Assembly (NCBI GenBank): GCA_030652315.1
Contig: JAUSAX010000139.1
Location: 1 to 53,921, forward strand
Source: Afipia sp.
GTDB taxonomy: Bacteria; Pseudomonadota; Alphaproteobacteria; Rhizobiales; Xanthobacteraceae
DNA: 53,921 nucleotides
Direction of reading: 5' to 3'
Below the pieces are notes generated by a model that searched no databases, was not told where the DNA came from, and was given only the letters and a program-made list of their open reading frames with translations. Numbering within the stretch: the first letter of the stretch is position 1; every line of letters begins with the position of its first letter. Shown here one piece after another: positions 34,643-43,583 of the stretch. Both the position numbers and the translations under genes were made by a program.

Positions 34643-36633
34643 GCAGCGTTCTCCACATCAGGCGAGACAATGAACACGACCTGATCGCGCTCCACGGTCG
34701 CATCCACCGTGCAATCAATGTGAGTGACATACCCTGCTGTCGGCGATGTTATCGTCAACTCCATTTTCATGGATTCCATCACTGCCAGAACATCGCCCGG
34801 CGCAACTGGCTTTCCCGTTTCGACATTCACCGATACGACGCGACCCATCATCGGCGCCCTCACCTGGCCGTCACTGGCGCCAGCATGCGCTAAAAGCGAG
34901 CCGGAAAGATAGGGGTGAACCGAAAATCCAGCATTCGCAACCGCTGATGCAAAGCCCGCAAATTTGTCCGAAAGCGTGGGCGTCACCGTGATGGCAACAT
35001 CTTCGCAAGCAACGGTCACCTGACCATTGTCGTGCGCATGGAATGCGAACGTCGCTTCACGGCCATCGATGCTGACCAGGAGTGCGTCTGGGCGCCCTGG
35101 GTGGCCGAACGTCACATCGTAAGACCGCCCTGGTGAAACAAGATGAATCGCCGGAGCTGCGGCTGGCTCCGGCGCTCCGCTTCCCAGCCGCCAACCCGTC
35201 AAGCCTTCGCGCCCTCCCCAGATGCGGTCATTACGACGGGACCACAACCACAGGCCGGCCGCTATATGCGCGTCCAGCGGAAAACGAAACACTTCGGCAT
35301 CGGACGTGATCATGGCGTCGATGGTGCCGGTATGTACCTCGTTGGCACGAACTTCCACGTCGGAGGCAATCCTGCGCAGAAAAGAAAGGTTTGTCGTGAC
35401 GCCGCTGACTGTGCAATCGAGCAGCGCCGCATCGAGGCGTGCATACGCCTCGGTTCGGCTCTCTGCGGTCGCAATCAGCTTCGCGATCATCGGATCGTAG
35501 TACGACGTGATCGCCATGCCTTCGCTGATGCCGGCATCGACGCGAACCAGACTGGTCAGCCTCAGATTCTCGATGGTTCCGGTTGAGGGCAGGAATCCGT
35601 TGTCGGCGTCTTCTGCGTAAAGCCGGGCCTCGATCGCAACACCCGATACCGTCACATCGGCTTGCGCAACGGGCAAGGCGCCATTCGCGACGGCGCGGAT
35701 TTGCAGTTCAACCAAATCCAGTCCCGTCACGCTCTCGGTGACGGGATGCTCGACCTGAATACGCGGATTAACCTCGAGGAAGAATGCATCGTCATCCTTG
35801 ACGATGAACTCAACAGTGCCAAGTCCGGCATAGCGGACTCTCTCTCCGAGCCGCACCGCATGGCCAAGAATGCTTCCACGCAACGCCGGATCGAGGCTGA
35901 GGACCGGTGCCTCCTCGATGACCTTTTGATGTCGGCGCTGCAGGCTGCATTCTCGATCGAACAGATGAACGACATTGCCTTGTCCGTCGCCGAGAATCTG
36001 AACCTCGATGTGACGCGCATCCGGCAGGAACTGTTCGACGATCAAGCTGGGATCGCCAAACGAACTTTTGCCTTCGCGCATCGCCGCCTGAACGTCAGCA
36101 CGCATCGTCGCGGCATTGGCCACCACACGCATGCCCTTGCCACCACCGCCGGCCGCAGCCTTGAGCAACACCGGAAGCTTCATCCCTGCAACCGCGCGCT
36201 CGATCTCCTCGATCGACGCACTCGGCCTGTCGGTGCCCGGCACCACCGGCACACCGGCAAGCTTGGCGACCTGTTTGGCGGAGGCCTTGTTGCCGAATTG
36301 ACGCAACACTTCCGGCGATGGTCCGATAAAGGCAATACCCTTCTTCGCAAGCGCCTCCGCAAAGGCGCCGTTCTCTGCAAGAAAACCATAGCCAGGATGA
36401 ACGGCATCCGCCCCCACCCGCAAGGCCGCCTCAATGATCCGATCGATGACGAGATAGCTCTCCGTGGCAGGCGCAGCGCCGATTTCGATGGATTCGCCGA
36501 TTTCGCGCACATGCAGCGCGGTACGATCCGCGACCGAATGCACCGTGGCAACCTGGATTCCGAGCTTCCGGCACGTTCGCGCGATCCGGCAGGCGATCTC
36601 TCCGCGATTGGCGACAAGAATTTTCTTAAACAT
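34639..36633 (-). CDS. Acyl-CoA carboxylase alpha subunit (biotin carboxylase plus BCCP), methylcrotonyl-type
   Basis: 664 residues: biotin carboxylase domains (about 1-450; KILVANRGEIACRIARTCRK, LLKAAAGGGGKGMRVV as the ATP-grasp glycine loop, FLEVNPRIQVEHPVTE active site), a linker, and a C-terminal biotinyl domain with the acceptor lysine in VMESMKMEL (Lys623). Architecture fits 3-methylcrotonyl-, geranyl- or propionyl-CoA carboxylase alpha chains. With the beta chain and HMG-CoA-lyase-like gene in one operon, a methylcrotonyl- or geranyl-type substrate is favoured over propionyl-CoA. It starts 12 bp after the beta-subunit stop. Confidence 0.93.
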   Translation of the reverse strand: MFKKILVANRGEIACRIARTCRKLGIQVATVHSVADRTALHVREIGESIEIGAAPATESYLVIDRIIEAALRVGADAVHPGYGFLAENGAFAEALAKKGIAFIGPSPEVLRQFGNKASAKQVAKLAGVPVVPGTDRPSASIEEIERAVAGMKLPVLLKAAAGGGGKGMRVVANAATMRADVQAAMREGKSSFGDPSLIVEQFLPDARHIEVQILGDGQGNVVHLFDRECSLQRRHQKVIEEAPVLSLDPALRGSILGHAVRLGERVRYAGLGTVEFIVKDDDAFFLEVNPRIQVEHPVTESVTGLDLVELQIRAVANGALPVAQADVTVSGVAIEARLYAEDADNGFLPSTGTIENLRLTSLVRVDAGISEGMAITSYYDPMIAKLIATAESRTEAYARLDAALLDCTVSGVTTNLSFLRRIASDVEVRANEVHTGTIDAMITSDAEVFRFPLDAHIAAGLWLWSRRNDRIWGGREGLTGWRLGSGAPEPAAAPAIHLVSPGRSYDVTFGHPGRPDALLVSIDGREATFAFHAHDNGQVTVACEDVAITVTPTLSDKFAGFASAVANAGFSVHPYLSGSLLAHAGASDGQVRAPMMGRVVSVNVETGKPVAPGDVLAVMESMKMELTITSPTAGYVTHIDCTVDATVERDQVVFIVSPDVENAA

Positions 36634-36645
36634 GCGATAGCCGCC

Positions 36646-38253
36646 TTACATTCGGAACACGCCGAAGCGCGTCTCTCGGCGCGGCGTCCGGCTGGCTACA
36701 TCGAGCAGGAGTGTCATGACTTCGCGCGTTTCGCCCGGCTCAATGACACCATCGACCCATAGATTGCGTGCGAAATTGTAGGCGTTGGCGAAGGTCTCGT
36801 ACTCGTTGCGGATCGGAGCCTTGAAGGCTTCCTCCGCCTCGGCCGTCCACTCCTTGCCGCCCCGTTCGACGATCTGGCGGCGGACCAGTGCCAGCGTAGT
36901 TGCGGCCTGCTCCGGCCCCATGATCGCGGCCCGGCCGTTCGGCCACATGAACATCGCGGTCGGTTTGAATGCACGGCCGCACATCGCAAGATAGCCGGCA
37001 CCATACGAGCCACCAATGATGATCGTGTATTTCGGCACCGACGCGGAGCTCATGGCGGTGATGAACTTCGCGCCCGCCTTTGCAATGCCGCCGGCCTCCG
37101 CCTCCCGTCCCACCATGAATCCCGAGACGTCGGCAAGAAACAGCAGAGGTATGTCGCGCTGGCAGCACAAGTTGATAAAGTGCGTCGCCTTCAGCGCAGA
37201 CTCTGTGAACAGCACACCGACATTCGCCAGCACGCCGACTTGATGGCCGTTGATGCGGCCAAATCCCGTAATCAGCGTATTTCCGTACTCGGCCTTGAAT
37301 TCCTGCAACTCCCCGCCGTCGAGCAGGCATTTGAGAATGGCGCGGGTATCGGTCGGCTTTCGCGCGTCACGGCTGACGATGTCATAGATACGATCGGCCG
37401 GATGCTGCGCCGGCACTGGGTCCCTCTGCTTCCAACGCAAGGGCGCGAGCGGCTGAAGTTCAGCGACAATACTTCGGGTAATAGCCAGCGCGTGCGCGTC
37501 GTTTTCCGCGAGATGATCGGTCACGCCGCTGACGCGGCTGTGCATCATTGCGCCGCCGAGTGCTTCTGCATCAGTTTTCTCGCCAGTCGCGGCCTGAACA
37601 AGTTGCGGTCCGCCGAGATACATGAATCCTTGTCCGCGAACGATGACAACCTCATCGCACAGCGCCGGAATATAGGCGCCTCCCGCCGTGCAAGCTCCGA
37701 GTACAACGGCGATCTGCGGAATTCCATCCGCCGACATGCCGACCTGATTGTGGAAGATCGAACCAAACAGCCCTTCGTCCGGGAAAATGTTTGCCTGATC
37801 GGGAAGAAACGCGCCTCCGGAATCGACGAGTGTTATACAAGGCAGCCGGTTTTCCCACGCAAAGCGCTGCGCACGGACATGCTTACGGCAGGTCATGCCG
37901 AAATAGGTGCCACCTTTCACCGTGGCATCGTTGGCGATGATCATGCAGGGGCGGCCCGAGATGGTCCCCACGCCGGTAATCATGCCCGCGCCCGGAGGAA
38001 CGCCCTCATACAAACCTTCACCCGCAAACTCAGCCAGCTCGAGAAACGGCGAGCCCGGATCGATCAGCGCGTCGATGCGCTCTCGCGCCAGCAGCTTGCC
38101 GCGTTCGCGATGTTTTTGCCGCGCGGACTCCGGCCCACCGACTCGCGCAGCCTTGCGCCGCGCGTACAGATCGTCGAGCAGCTTGCGATAAGCCTGGCGA
38201 TTGAGCTCCGCCTCGGAAGCCGGAGGCTGCATTCCCGCTGATTGATTAGCCAT
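36646..38253 (-). CDS. Acyl-CoA carboxylase beta subunit (carboxyltransferase), methylcrotonyl-type
   Basis: A 535-residue carboxyltransferase. RQKHRERGKLLARERIDALI, the first oxyanion region GGTYFGMTCRKHVRAQ, DSGGAFLPDQANIFPDEGLF, GACTAGGAYIPALCDE, and the C-terminal GGSYGAGYLAMCGRAFKP with MWPNGRAAIMGPEQAA are the methylcrotonyl-CoA carboxylase beta pattern (the QANIFPD loop is typical). It pairs with the alpha gene downstream. Its start overlaps the ligase stop by eight bases. Confidence 0.93.
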   Translation of the reverse strand: MANQSAGMQPPASEAELNRQAYRKLLDDLYARRKAARVGGPESARQKHRERGKLLARERIDALIDPGSPFLELAEFAGEGLYEGVPPGAGMITGVGTISGRPCMIIANDATVKGGTYFGMTCRKHVRAQRFAWENRLPCITLVDSGGAFLPDQANIFPDEGLFGSIFHNQVGMSADGIPQIAVVLGACTAGGAYIPALCDEVVIVRGQGFMYLGGPQLVQAATGEKTDAEALGGAMMHSRVSGVTDHLAENDAHALAITRSIVAELQPLAPLRWKQRDPVPAQHPADRIYDIVSRDARKPTDTRAILKCLLDGGELQEFKAEYGNTLITGFGRINGHQVGVLANVGVLFTESALKATHFINLCCQRDIPLLFLADVSGFMVGREAEAGGIAKAGAKFITAMSSASVPKYTIIIGGSYGAGYLAMCGRAFKPTAMFMWPNGRAAIMGPEQAATTLALVRRQIVERGGKEWTAEAEEAFKAPIRNEYETFANAYNFARNLWVDGVIEPGETREVMTLLLDVASRTPRRETRFGVFRM

Positions 38254-39640
38254 GATCGCCAGCTCCCTTCAGCGACGGCATCTCGCGCAGCGTCAGCGAC
38301 ACTTTCTTGGCGCCGGGCTTTTCGAAGAAATTCGCAGCAACCACCGTCACGTCTGCCTTGACCGACAACGCATTACGGATGCGCTCCTCGGCGGAGCGCT
38401 TGAGCGCGCCATCCGCGGCCGGATTTGCGGTTTCACTGCGCTCGACAATCACCTTGAGATTGTCCTGCGTGGTATGACCTTTGAAGTCCGCGACAACGCG
38501 CATCACGCGATTGGTCTCCGGCATTGACGCGACGATGTCCTGAACCGCCGACGGGAACAGATTGACCCCGCGCACGATGAGCATATCGTCGGTGCGGCCG
38601 AAACACCGAATTGCCGGTGTGGTACGTCCACCGCGCTGGCCGTCGTTGGTCACAATGACATGATCGCCGCTGCGGAAGCGCAGCACCGGCGATGCTTCAC
38701 GGCCAAGCGAGGTGTAAACCAGTTCGCCGGTCGTCCCTTCCTTGAAGGGCCGCACGTCTCCGCTTTCAGGATCGATCAATTCAACCAGGATATGATCCGG
38801 CCCGACCATGTACATGCCGTCTTCGCTGTTGCTCTCGGCCCAATAGGTGCAGCCGAGGTCGGTGCCGCCCATCAATTCACGGCAAGTCGCATTCCAGCGC
38901 TGCTCGATAGCCTGACGAACAGCGGGAATGCCGCCGCCGGGCTCGCCGCCAACGATCAGGCATTCGACACCCAGATCGCGCGCCTCGAAACCGGTGAGCT
39001 CCTTGGCCATGTCCGCCAGAAACAGCAGGAAGTTCGGCGTACCAACAATGCAGCGCGGCCGCAGGTCGCGGCATGCAATCAGCAGCCGATCAAAACCACC
39101 ATCGGCGCCGATCGGAATGTCGCGCGCGCCGAGATACTGGATCGCCTGGAAGATCGGAATGCCGCCGACAAAACCCTTGCTCATGGAAAAACCGTGCAGC
39201 ACGAGGTCACCCGGCCGCATGCCGCAGGCGAACAACGCGCGCGCTGTCATTTCCTGCCATGCCAGCACGTCGTTTTCCGTCAGGCCGACATAAGACGGGC
39301 TACCCGTCGTGCCCGATGACGCCTGAATCTGCACAACGTCCTCAAGCGGCGCAGCCAGATGCTCGCCGAGCGGTGGCGCCGCGGCAAGGCTGGCGCGAAG
39401 ATCCTGCTTGGTAGTGAACGGAATCCGCGCGAGATCCTCGATGGTGCGGATACGGGCTGCATCGATCCCGGCTTCGCGGAAGCGCCGCCGATAAAGAGTC
39501 GAGCGCGCGCCGAGGTAATCGAGCTGCCTGCGCAGGCGCTCCTCCTGAAGACCACGAATAGCCGCAGCAGGCGCCGTTTCAACACCACTGAACGTGGTGG
39601 CGATCCCGTGCGAGAATGCCAGCGGTTTACGATATCGCAT
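38246..39640 (-). CDS. Phenylacetate-CoA ligase (PaaK)-type acyl-CoA ligase
   Basis: A 464-residue adenylate-forming ligase of the PaaK branch. ATP loop SSGTTGSPSYVGLTE, HGFSMSKGFVGGIPIFQAIQ, VGGEPGGGIPAVRQAIE, GGTDLGCTYWAES, LRFRSGDHV and the C-terminal GRTDDMLIVRGVNLFPSAVQ with a late lysine (KPGAKKVSLTL). Substrates of this branch are mostly aromatic or cyclic acids. No phenylacetate oxygenase genes are present, so a different acid is likely. It is the first gene of the operon, with the composite operator 77 bp upstream. Confidence 0.92.
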   Translation of the reverse strand: MRYRKPLAFSHGIATTFSGVETAPAAAIRGLQEERLRRQLDYLGARSTLYRRRFREAGIDAARIRTIEDLARIPFTTKQDLRASLAAAPPLGEHLAAPLEDVVQIQASSGTTGSPSYVGLTENDVLAWQEMTARALFACGMRPGDLVLHGFSMSKGFVGGIPIFQAIQYLGARDIPIGADGGFDRLLIACRDLRPRCIVGTPNFLLFLADMAKELTGFEARDLGVECLIVGGEPGGGIPAVRQAIEQRWNATCRELMGGTDLGCTYWAESNSEDGMYMVGPDHILVELIDPESGDVRPFKEGTTGELVYTSLGREASPVLRFRSGDHVIVTNDGQRGGRTTPAIRCFGRTDDMLIVRGVNLFPSAVQDIVASMPETNRVMRVVADFKGHTTQDNLKVIVERSETANPAADGALKRSAEERIRNALSVKADVTVVAANFFEKPGAKKVSLTLREMPSLKGAGDHG

Positions 39641-39716
39641 CTCATTGTCCCTTCATCGGCAGTCGCGGCCGGCTGCGACGTTGCGCAGCCTGATAGCTAA
39701 CCGATCAACTCCAATT

Positions 39717-39749
39717 AAACAAGCGGTTGACCGTTTCTTTATTGAAACA
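39717..39749. promoter_or_regulatory. Composite operator upstream of ligase operon (copy 1)
   Basis: A CGGTTGACCG core palindrome (39724-39733) is flanked by AAACAA on the left and a GTTTC-N6-GAAAC repeat on the right (39733-39748). The whole arrangement recurs at 47921-47952. It lies between the TetR gene and the ligase gene, so TetR is the natural ligand. Confidence 0.7.
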
Positions 39750-39776
39750 ATCTGTCGCTTTAAACCCCATCAGCTT

Positions 39777-40379
39777 TTACTTTTTAAGGAGCCCGATCCC
39801 GCGCAGCACGAGTTCGCGATAGACCTCAATCAGTTGCTCTTGCGACAGACGGCCGCGCGGCTTGTACCAGGTGCAGACACCGGTCAGCATGGCGATAATG
39901 GCGTAGGTCGTGACCTTTGGATCGCGGACCTTCCAAACCTTGTCCTTGTTGCCCCACTCAAGGATATCGCGCAGCTTCTTCTCGTAGGTCTCGCGGAGCC
40001 CCACGATCTCCGCGGAGTGCGACGGGGACAGACTGCGAAGCTCCATATTGCCGATGAACACCTCTTCCCGGCGGGCCGTGTGCCAGCGCAGATGAAATGC
40101 GATGAATGCTTCGAGCGCCTCCAGTGGAGTCTCGGGCCCCTCGACCTCTTTCGCTAGCCCCTCAAGCAGTTCGAGGAGAACTTCCTTCAGCAGCAAGTAA
40201 AGGAAATCCTCCTTATACTTGATATAGTTATACAGCGAGCCGGCCTGGATACCGACGTCGTCGGCAAGGTCCCGCAGCTTCATCGCCTCGAACCCGTGCT
40301 GATAGATCCGCTTGATGGCCGCGCGACGGATCGTCTCCTTGGTTTTGACTCCCGTCGAGCCTGTCGTTCTAGCCATCAA
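39777..40379 (-). CDS. TetR-family regulator of the acyl-CoA cluster
   Basis: A 200-residue TetR protein. The N-terminal helix-turn-helix (about 12-60) reads IRRAAIKRIYQHGF and LRDLADDVGIQAGSLYNYIK, a family-typical DNA recognition region. The C-terminal domain resembles TetR_C regulators of fatty-acid and aromatic acid CoA metabolism (EALEAFIAFHLRWHTARREE). It lies between the livK gene and the ligase operon on the same strand. Binding of an acyl-CoA as inducer is an inference. Confidence 0.93.
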   Translation of the reverse strand: MMARTTGSTGVKTKETIRRAAIKRIYQHGFEAMKLRDLADDVGIQAGSLYNYIKYKEDFLYLLLKEVLLELLEGLAKEVEGPETPLEALEAFIAFHLRWHTARREEVFIGNMELRSLSPSHSAEIVGLRETYEKKLRDILEWGNKDKVWKVRDPKVTTYAIIAMLTGVCTWYKPRGRLSQEQLIEVYRELVLRGIGLLKK

Positions 40380-40473
40380 GTGATCCTTTCCAGCGTCGAT
40401 TCTCCTTCCGTCACTATAGCACTCATCGCAAGACCAATCGCGCCGGCCGCCTCCGGCCAGCGCGATCTTCCCA

Positions 40474-41637
40474 TCAAGGTGCCCGGACGAAACGCGCGTT
40501 CTTGGTATCGCTCACCAGCACATGGATAGGCGAGTCCGAGACGTGTTTGGTCGGAGAGAAACCGAACGGGGCCATAGCGCCGTTCACGGAGAACTGGCGA
40601 CCGCTTTCGAGCTGGGCGATCACACAGGCGCGCGTCACGTCCTTCTCGCAGGACCGGATCGACTGAATAAGAGCACTGGCACCGCTGTAGGAGGCCATCG
40701 TGTAACGATTAACCTTCTTCATTTCATCTGCAGAGAGATACTTCTTTGCGATCGCAACGAAGGGCGCAGCTTCCGAGTCGGACAAATCGGCCGTGTAATC
40801 CGCCGTGTAATAGCCATCGCCTGCGTCACCGGCCAACTGCTGCACGATCGGCAAGTGCGCGGTCCACACGGTCGTTACGCGCAGATCCTTCATGCCGAGC
40901 TTCTTGGCTTCCTTGAGGATTGCTACGTTCTCCGCGATGATGCCGCCTGAGACGAGAAAATCAACTTTCTCGCTCTGTACGCGGAGCATTTCGGCAGAAA
41001 AATCCTTCTGACCGCGCTTGTAGGGAATCTCCACCACGGTCTTCAGGCCGAATTCCTTCAGCGCACGCTCATAGCCGAGCTTGTTGTTCGCGCCGAAATC
41101 GTCGTCCTGGTAGATCAGTCCGAAGCGAGCGTCCTTCTTGCCGAGCTTTTCAACAGCGTACTTCATGCCAGCGTGAATTGCGTTGCTGTAATCGGTCCCG
41201 ACGACAAAGATACTCTTCTTGACCGGATTGTATGCCTGCTCCGCCGGATTGATGGTGACCAGCGTCAGGACCTTTTGCTCGTCAAGGATCGGAAGCACGG
41301 AATTCAGAAAACTCGTGCTCGAGGTGCCTGTGATAGCGAACACACCCTCAGCGAGCAGCTTCTGCGCCGCCTGGAATCCCCGCGCCGGGACATATCCATC
41401 ATCCTCCGTCACAGCGACAATCTTGCGGCCGGCCACGCCGCCCGCGGCATTTGCTTCGGCGTATGCGATTTTGGTACCGAGATAGTGAGCTTCGCCCGCG
41501 AAGCTCGCCGGGCCCGTAAGCGGAAGAACCTCACCGACCCGGATTTCCGTGGCGGTCACTCCCGGCTCGGCTGCATGAGCGGCTCCTGCGAGCGCCCCGA
41601 TCGCGACAACACCCGCGATTCTTTTTATCAAACGCAT
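40474..41637 (-). CDS. livK: Liv-type ABC transporter substrate-binding protein
   Basis: A 387-residue periplasmic binding protein with a Sec signal (MRLIKRIAGVVAIGALAGAAHA, cut near residue 22). The mature part has TEIRVGEVLPLTGPASFAGE, ITGTSSTSFLNSVLPILDEQ and FGLIYQDDDFGANNKLGYER, typical of LivK/Peripla_BP_6. It completes the Liv system with the four genes upstream. Such systems in this lineage often carry aromatic or branched carboxylates rather than amino acids, and the clustering with ligases favours a carboxylate. Confidence 0.94.
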   Translation of the reverse strand: MRLIKRIAGVVAIGALAGAAHAAEPGVTATEIRVGEVLPLTGPASFAGEAHYLGTKIAYAEANAAGGVAGRKIVAVTEDDGYVPARGFQAAQKLLAEGVFAITGTSSTSFLNSVLPILDEQKVLTLVTINPAEQAYNPVKKSIFVVGTDYSNAIHAGMKYAVEKLGKKDARFGLIYQDDDFGANNKLGYERALKEFGLKTVVEIPYKRGQKDFSAEMLRVQSEKVDFLVSGGIIAENVAILKEAKKLGMKDLRVTTVWTAHLPIVQQLAGDAGDGYYTADYTADLSDSEAAPFVAIAKKYLSADEMKKVNRYTMASYSGASALIQSIRSCEKDVTRACVIAQLESGRQFSVNGAMAPFGFSPTKHVSDSPIHVLVSDTKNARFVRAP

Positions 41638-41664
41638 TTTCTTCTCCCTTGTTGATTGTTTGTC

Positions 41665-42714
41665 TCAGTATCGAAACGGCCAGTTGCTCCAGAGCCGCTT
41701 CGCATCGCGCCACAGCCCCATCAAACCGTCCGGCTGAATACGCAACACCACCATGATGACGACGCCGTAGAGCAGTCCGCGAACCTCGAGCGCACGGGTC
41801 GAGAACATTTCGGTGAGGCCACTGCCCAGCGTGTCAAACAGCCAGCGCGTGACCTCTGGCAGCAACGACATGAAGATGGTGCCAAGGATCGCTCCTGCGA
41901 TCGAACCAAGACCACCAACGATAATCATGGCCAGGGCTTCGATGCTGACGAGCAGTGCGAAGCTGTCGACATTGATGTAACGCACTTGATAAGCGCCCAG
42001 CGCGCCGGCCGCTCCGGTGAAGAATGCTGAAATCGCAAACGCCATCAGCTTGTAGGAGACCAGATTGATCCCCATCATCTCGGCGGCCGTGTCATGGTCG
42101 CGAATTGCTACGAAGGCACGCCCCACCCGGCTACGCATGATGTTCATGGCAGCCACGACGAACAGCACGGCCATCGCGAGGCTGAAGTAGTAGAAGGCGG
42201 TCTTGGTCGCGAGCGGAAAGCCAAACAAGGTCGGCACCGGCAGACCCAGCCCTGCTGAGCCACGCGTAATCCAGTCCAGATTGAGAATGGTGTGCGTGGC
42301 GATGACGGTAAAGGCGAGTGTCGTGATCGCGAGATAGAGTCCCTTCAACCGAAGTGACGGAATCCCGACCAGGAGAGACAGCAGTGCGGCAAGCGTCCCT
42401 CCGCAGATCATTCCCGGGATAATGGACAACGAATAATCGACAGCGAGAACACCCGCAGTGTACGCACCGATCGCGAGAAAACCGGCCTGTCCCAGCGAGA
42501 TCAACCCGCACACACCGGTGAGAAGATTGAGCCCCACAACGCCGATGACCGTGATCACGATCGTTGTCGCCAACGTCATGAAGTATGGGCCCGCAACTTC
42601 CGGCAATGCGAGGCACGCCAACAGTAAAACACCTGTCCACACTTTGACGGGAGCCGAGTCGGTGAAAGCGACGAGTTCCGGATAGCTCTGCTTGAAATGG
42701 CCTGCGCGCATCAA
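41665..42714 (-). CDS. livM: Liv-type ABC permease LivM
   Basis: A 349-residue inner-membrane permease with about nine to ten hydrophobic spans. The signature segment NLLTGVCGLISLGQAGFLAIGAYTAG is spread over 67-92, and the cytoplasmic coupling loop is RVGRAFVAIRDHDTAAEMMG. MIIVGGLGSIAGAILGTI lies in the last third. The start overlaps the LivH stop by four bases. Confidence 0.96.
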   Translation of the reverse strand: MMRAGHFKQSYPELVAFTDSAPVKVWTGVLLLACLALPEVAGPYFMTLATTIVITVIGVVGLNLLTGVCGLISLGQAGFLAIGAYTAGVLAVDYSLSIIPGMICGGTLAALLSLLVGIPSLRLKGLYLAITTLAFTVIATHTILNLDWITRGSAGLGLPVPTLFGFPLATKTAFYYFSLAMAVLFVVAAMNIMRSRVGRAFVAIRDHDTAAEMMGINLVSYKLMAFAISAFFTGAAGALGAYQVRYINVDSFALLVSIEALAMIIVGGLGSIAGAILGTIFMSLLPEVTRWLFDTLGSGLTEMFSTRALEVRGLLYGVVIMVVLRIQPDGLMGLWRDAKRLWSNWPFRY

Positions 42715-43583
42715 ACTCGCTCCACGTCGCGGGTTCCGAACAATCCAAACGGACGGATCATCAGCACCACCAGAATAATCGCAAACCCAACGATCTCCTT
42801 CATGCCGCGGCCGATATATCCCTCACCGAGATTTTCCAGAACCCCGATAATGAAACCGCCGATCGCCGAGCCGCCCACGGCGTCCAATCCACCGAGAATA
42901 GTTGCAGGGAACGCTCGCAACCCCAGTGCAGACATATCGGGGCCGATTTCATAGATCGCAGAAACCAGCAAGCCGGCAAGCCCCGCGGTTGCCGCGGCTA
43001 GCGCCCAGGCCAGCGCATAAATCCGGCGCACGTCGATTCCCATCAGCAGCGCGACGGTCTCGTTATTCGCCGCCGCACGCATCGCTATCCCCGAACGGGT
43101 ATAGCGATAGAAGACAGCAAAGCCAGCCATGATGACGACGAGAAAGCCGATAGCGATGACCTGCGCCAGATAGAGCCGGACCGGCCCGACAACTAATACA
43201 CTCTCACCCGGCAGAGCCGAAAACTCGAGCGGTGAAGCGCCCCAGATCAGCACCACCAGCGACCGAATGAAAATCGCAAGACCCACTGTCATCATGACGA
43301 TCGCGATGGTCGGTTCACCGATCATCGGTCGGATTAGAAGCACCTCGACCAGCAGGCCAACCACGATGGAAACGATGATGACGATCGGCACCAGCGTCCA
43401 GAAACCGGCCCCGGTATGAACTGCAATGGTGTGCGCAAGATAGGCATTCAGCATCATCATTTCACCATGGGCAAAATTGATGACGCGGGTTGCCTTGTAG
43501 ATAATCGCGAAACCGATGGCGACGAGGCCGTAGACAGCGCCCGTTGCGAGGCCAGCCCCGAAAAGTGCGAAGAAATAGGTCAC
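42711..43583 (-). CDS. livH: Liv-type ABC permease LivH
   Basis: A 290-residue permease with about eight spans. Family hallmarks are GLVAIGFAIIYKATRVINFA, HGEMMMLNAYLA, the EAA-like coupling loop GIAMRAAANNETVALLMGID and the late PATILGGLDAVGGSAIGGFI. It partners LivM. Its start overlaps the stop of the embedded acyl-CoA synthetase by four bases. Confidence 0.96.
   Translation of the reverse strand: MTYFFALFGAGLATGAVYGLVAIGFAIIYKATRVINFAHGEMMMLNAYLAHTIAVHTGAGFWTLVPIVIIVSIVVGLLVEVLLIRPMIGEPTIAIVMMTVGLAIFIRSLVVLIWGASPLEFSALPGESVLVVGPVRLYLAQVIAIGFLVVIMAGFAVFYRYTRSGIAMRAAANNETVALLMGIDVRRIYALAWALAAATAGLAGLLVSAIYEIGPDMSALGLRAFPATILGGLDAVGGSAIGGFIIGVLENLGEGYIGRGMKEIVGFAIILVVLMIRPFGLFGTRDVERV

Noticed and set aside
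35662..36762. Forward 366-codon frame opposite the carboxylase alpha gene
   Set aside because: Antisense to an intact biotin carboxylase; no independent support.
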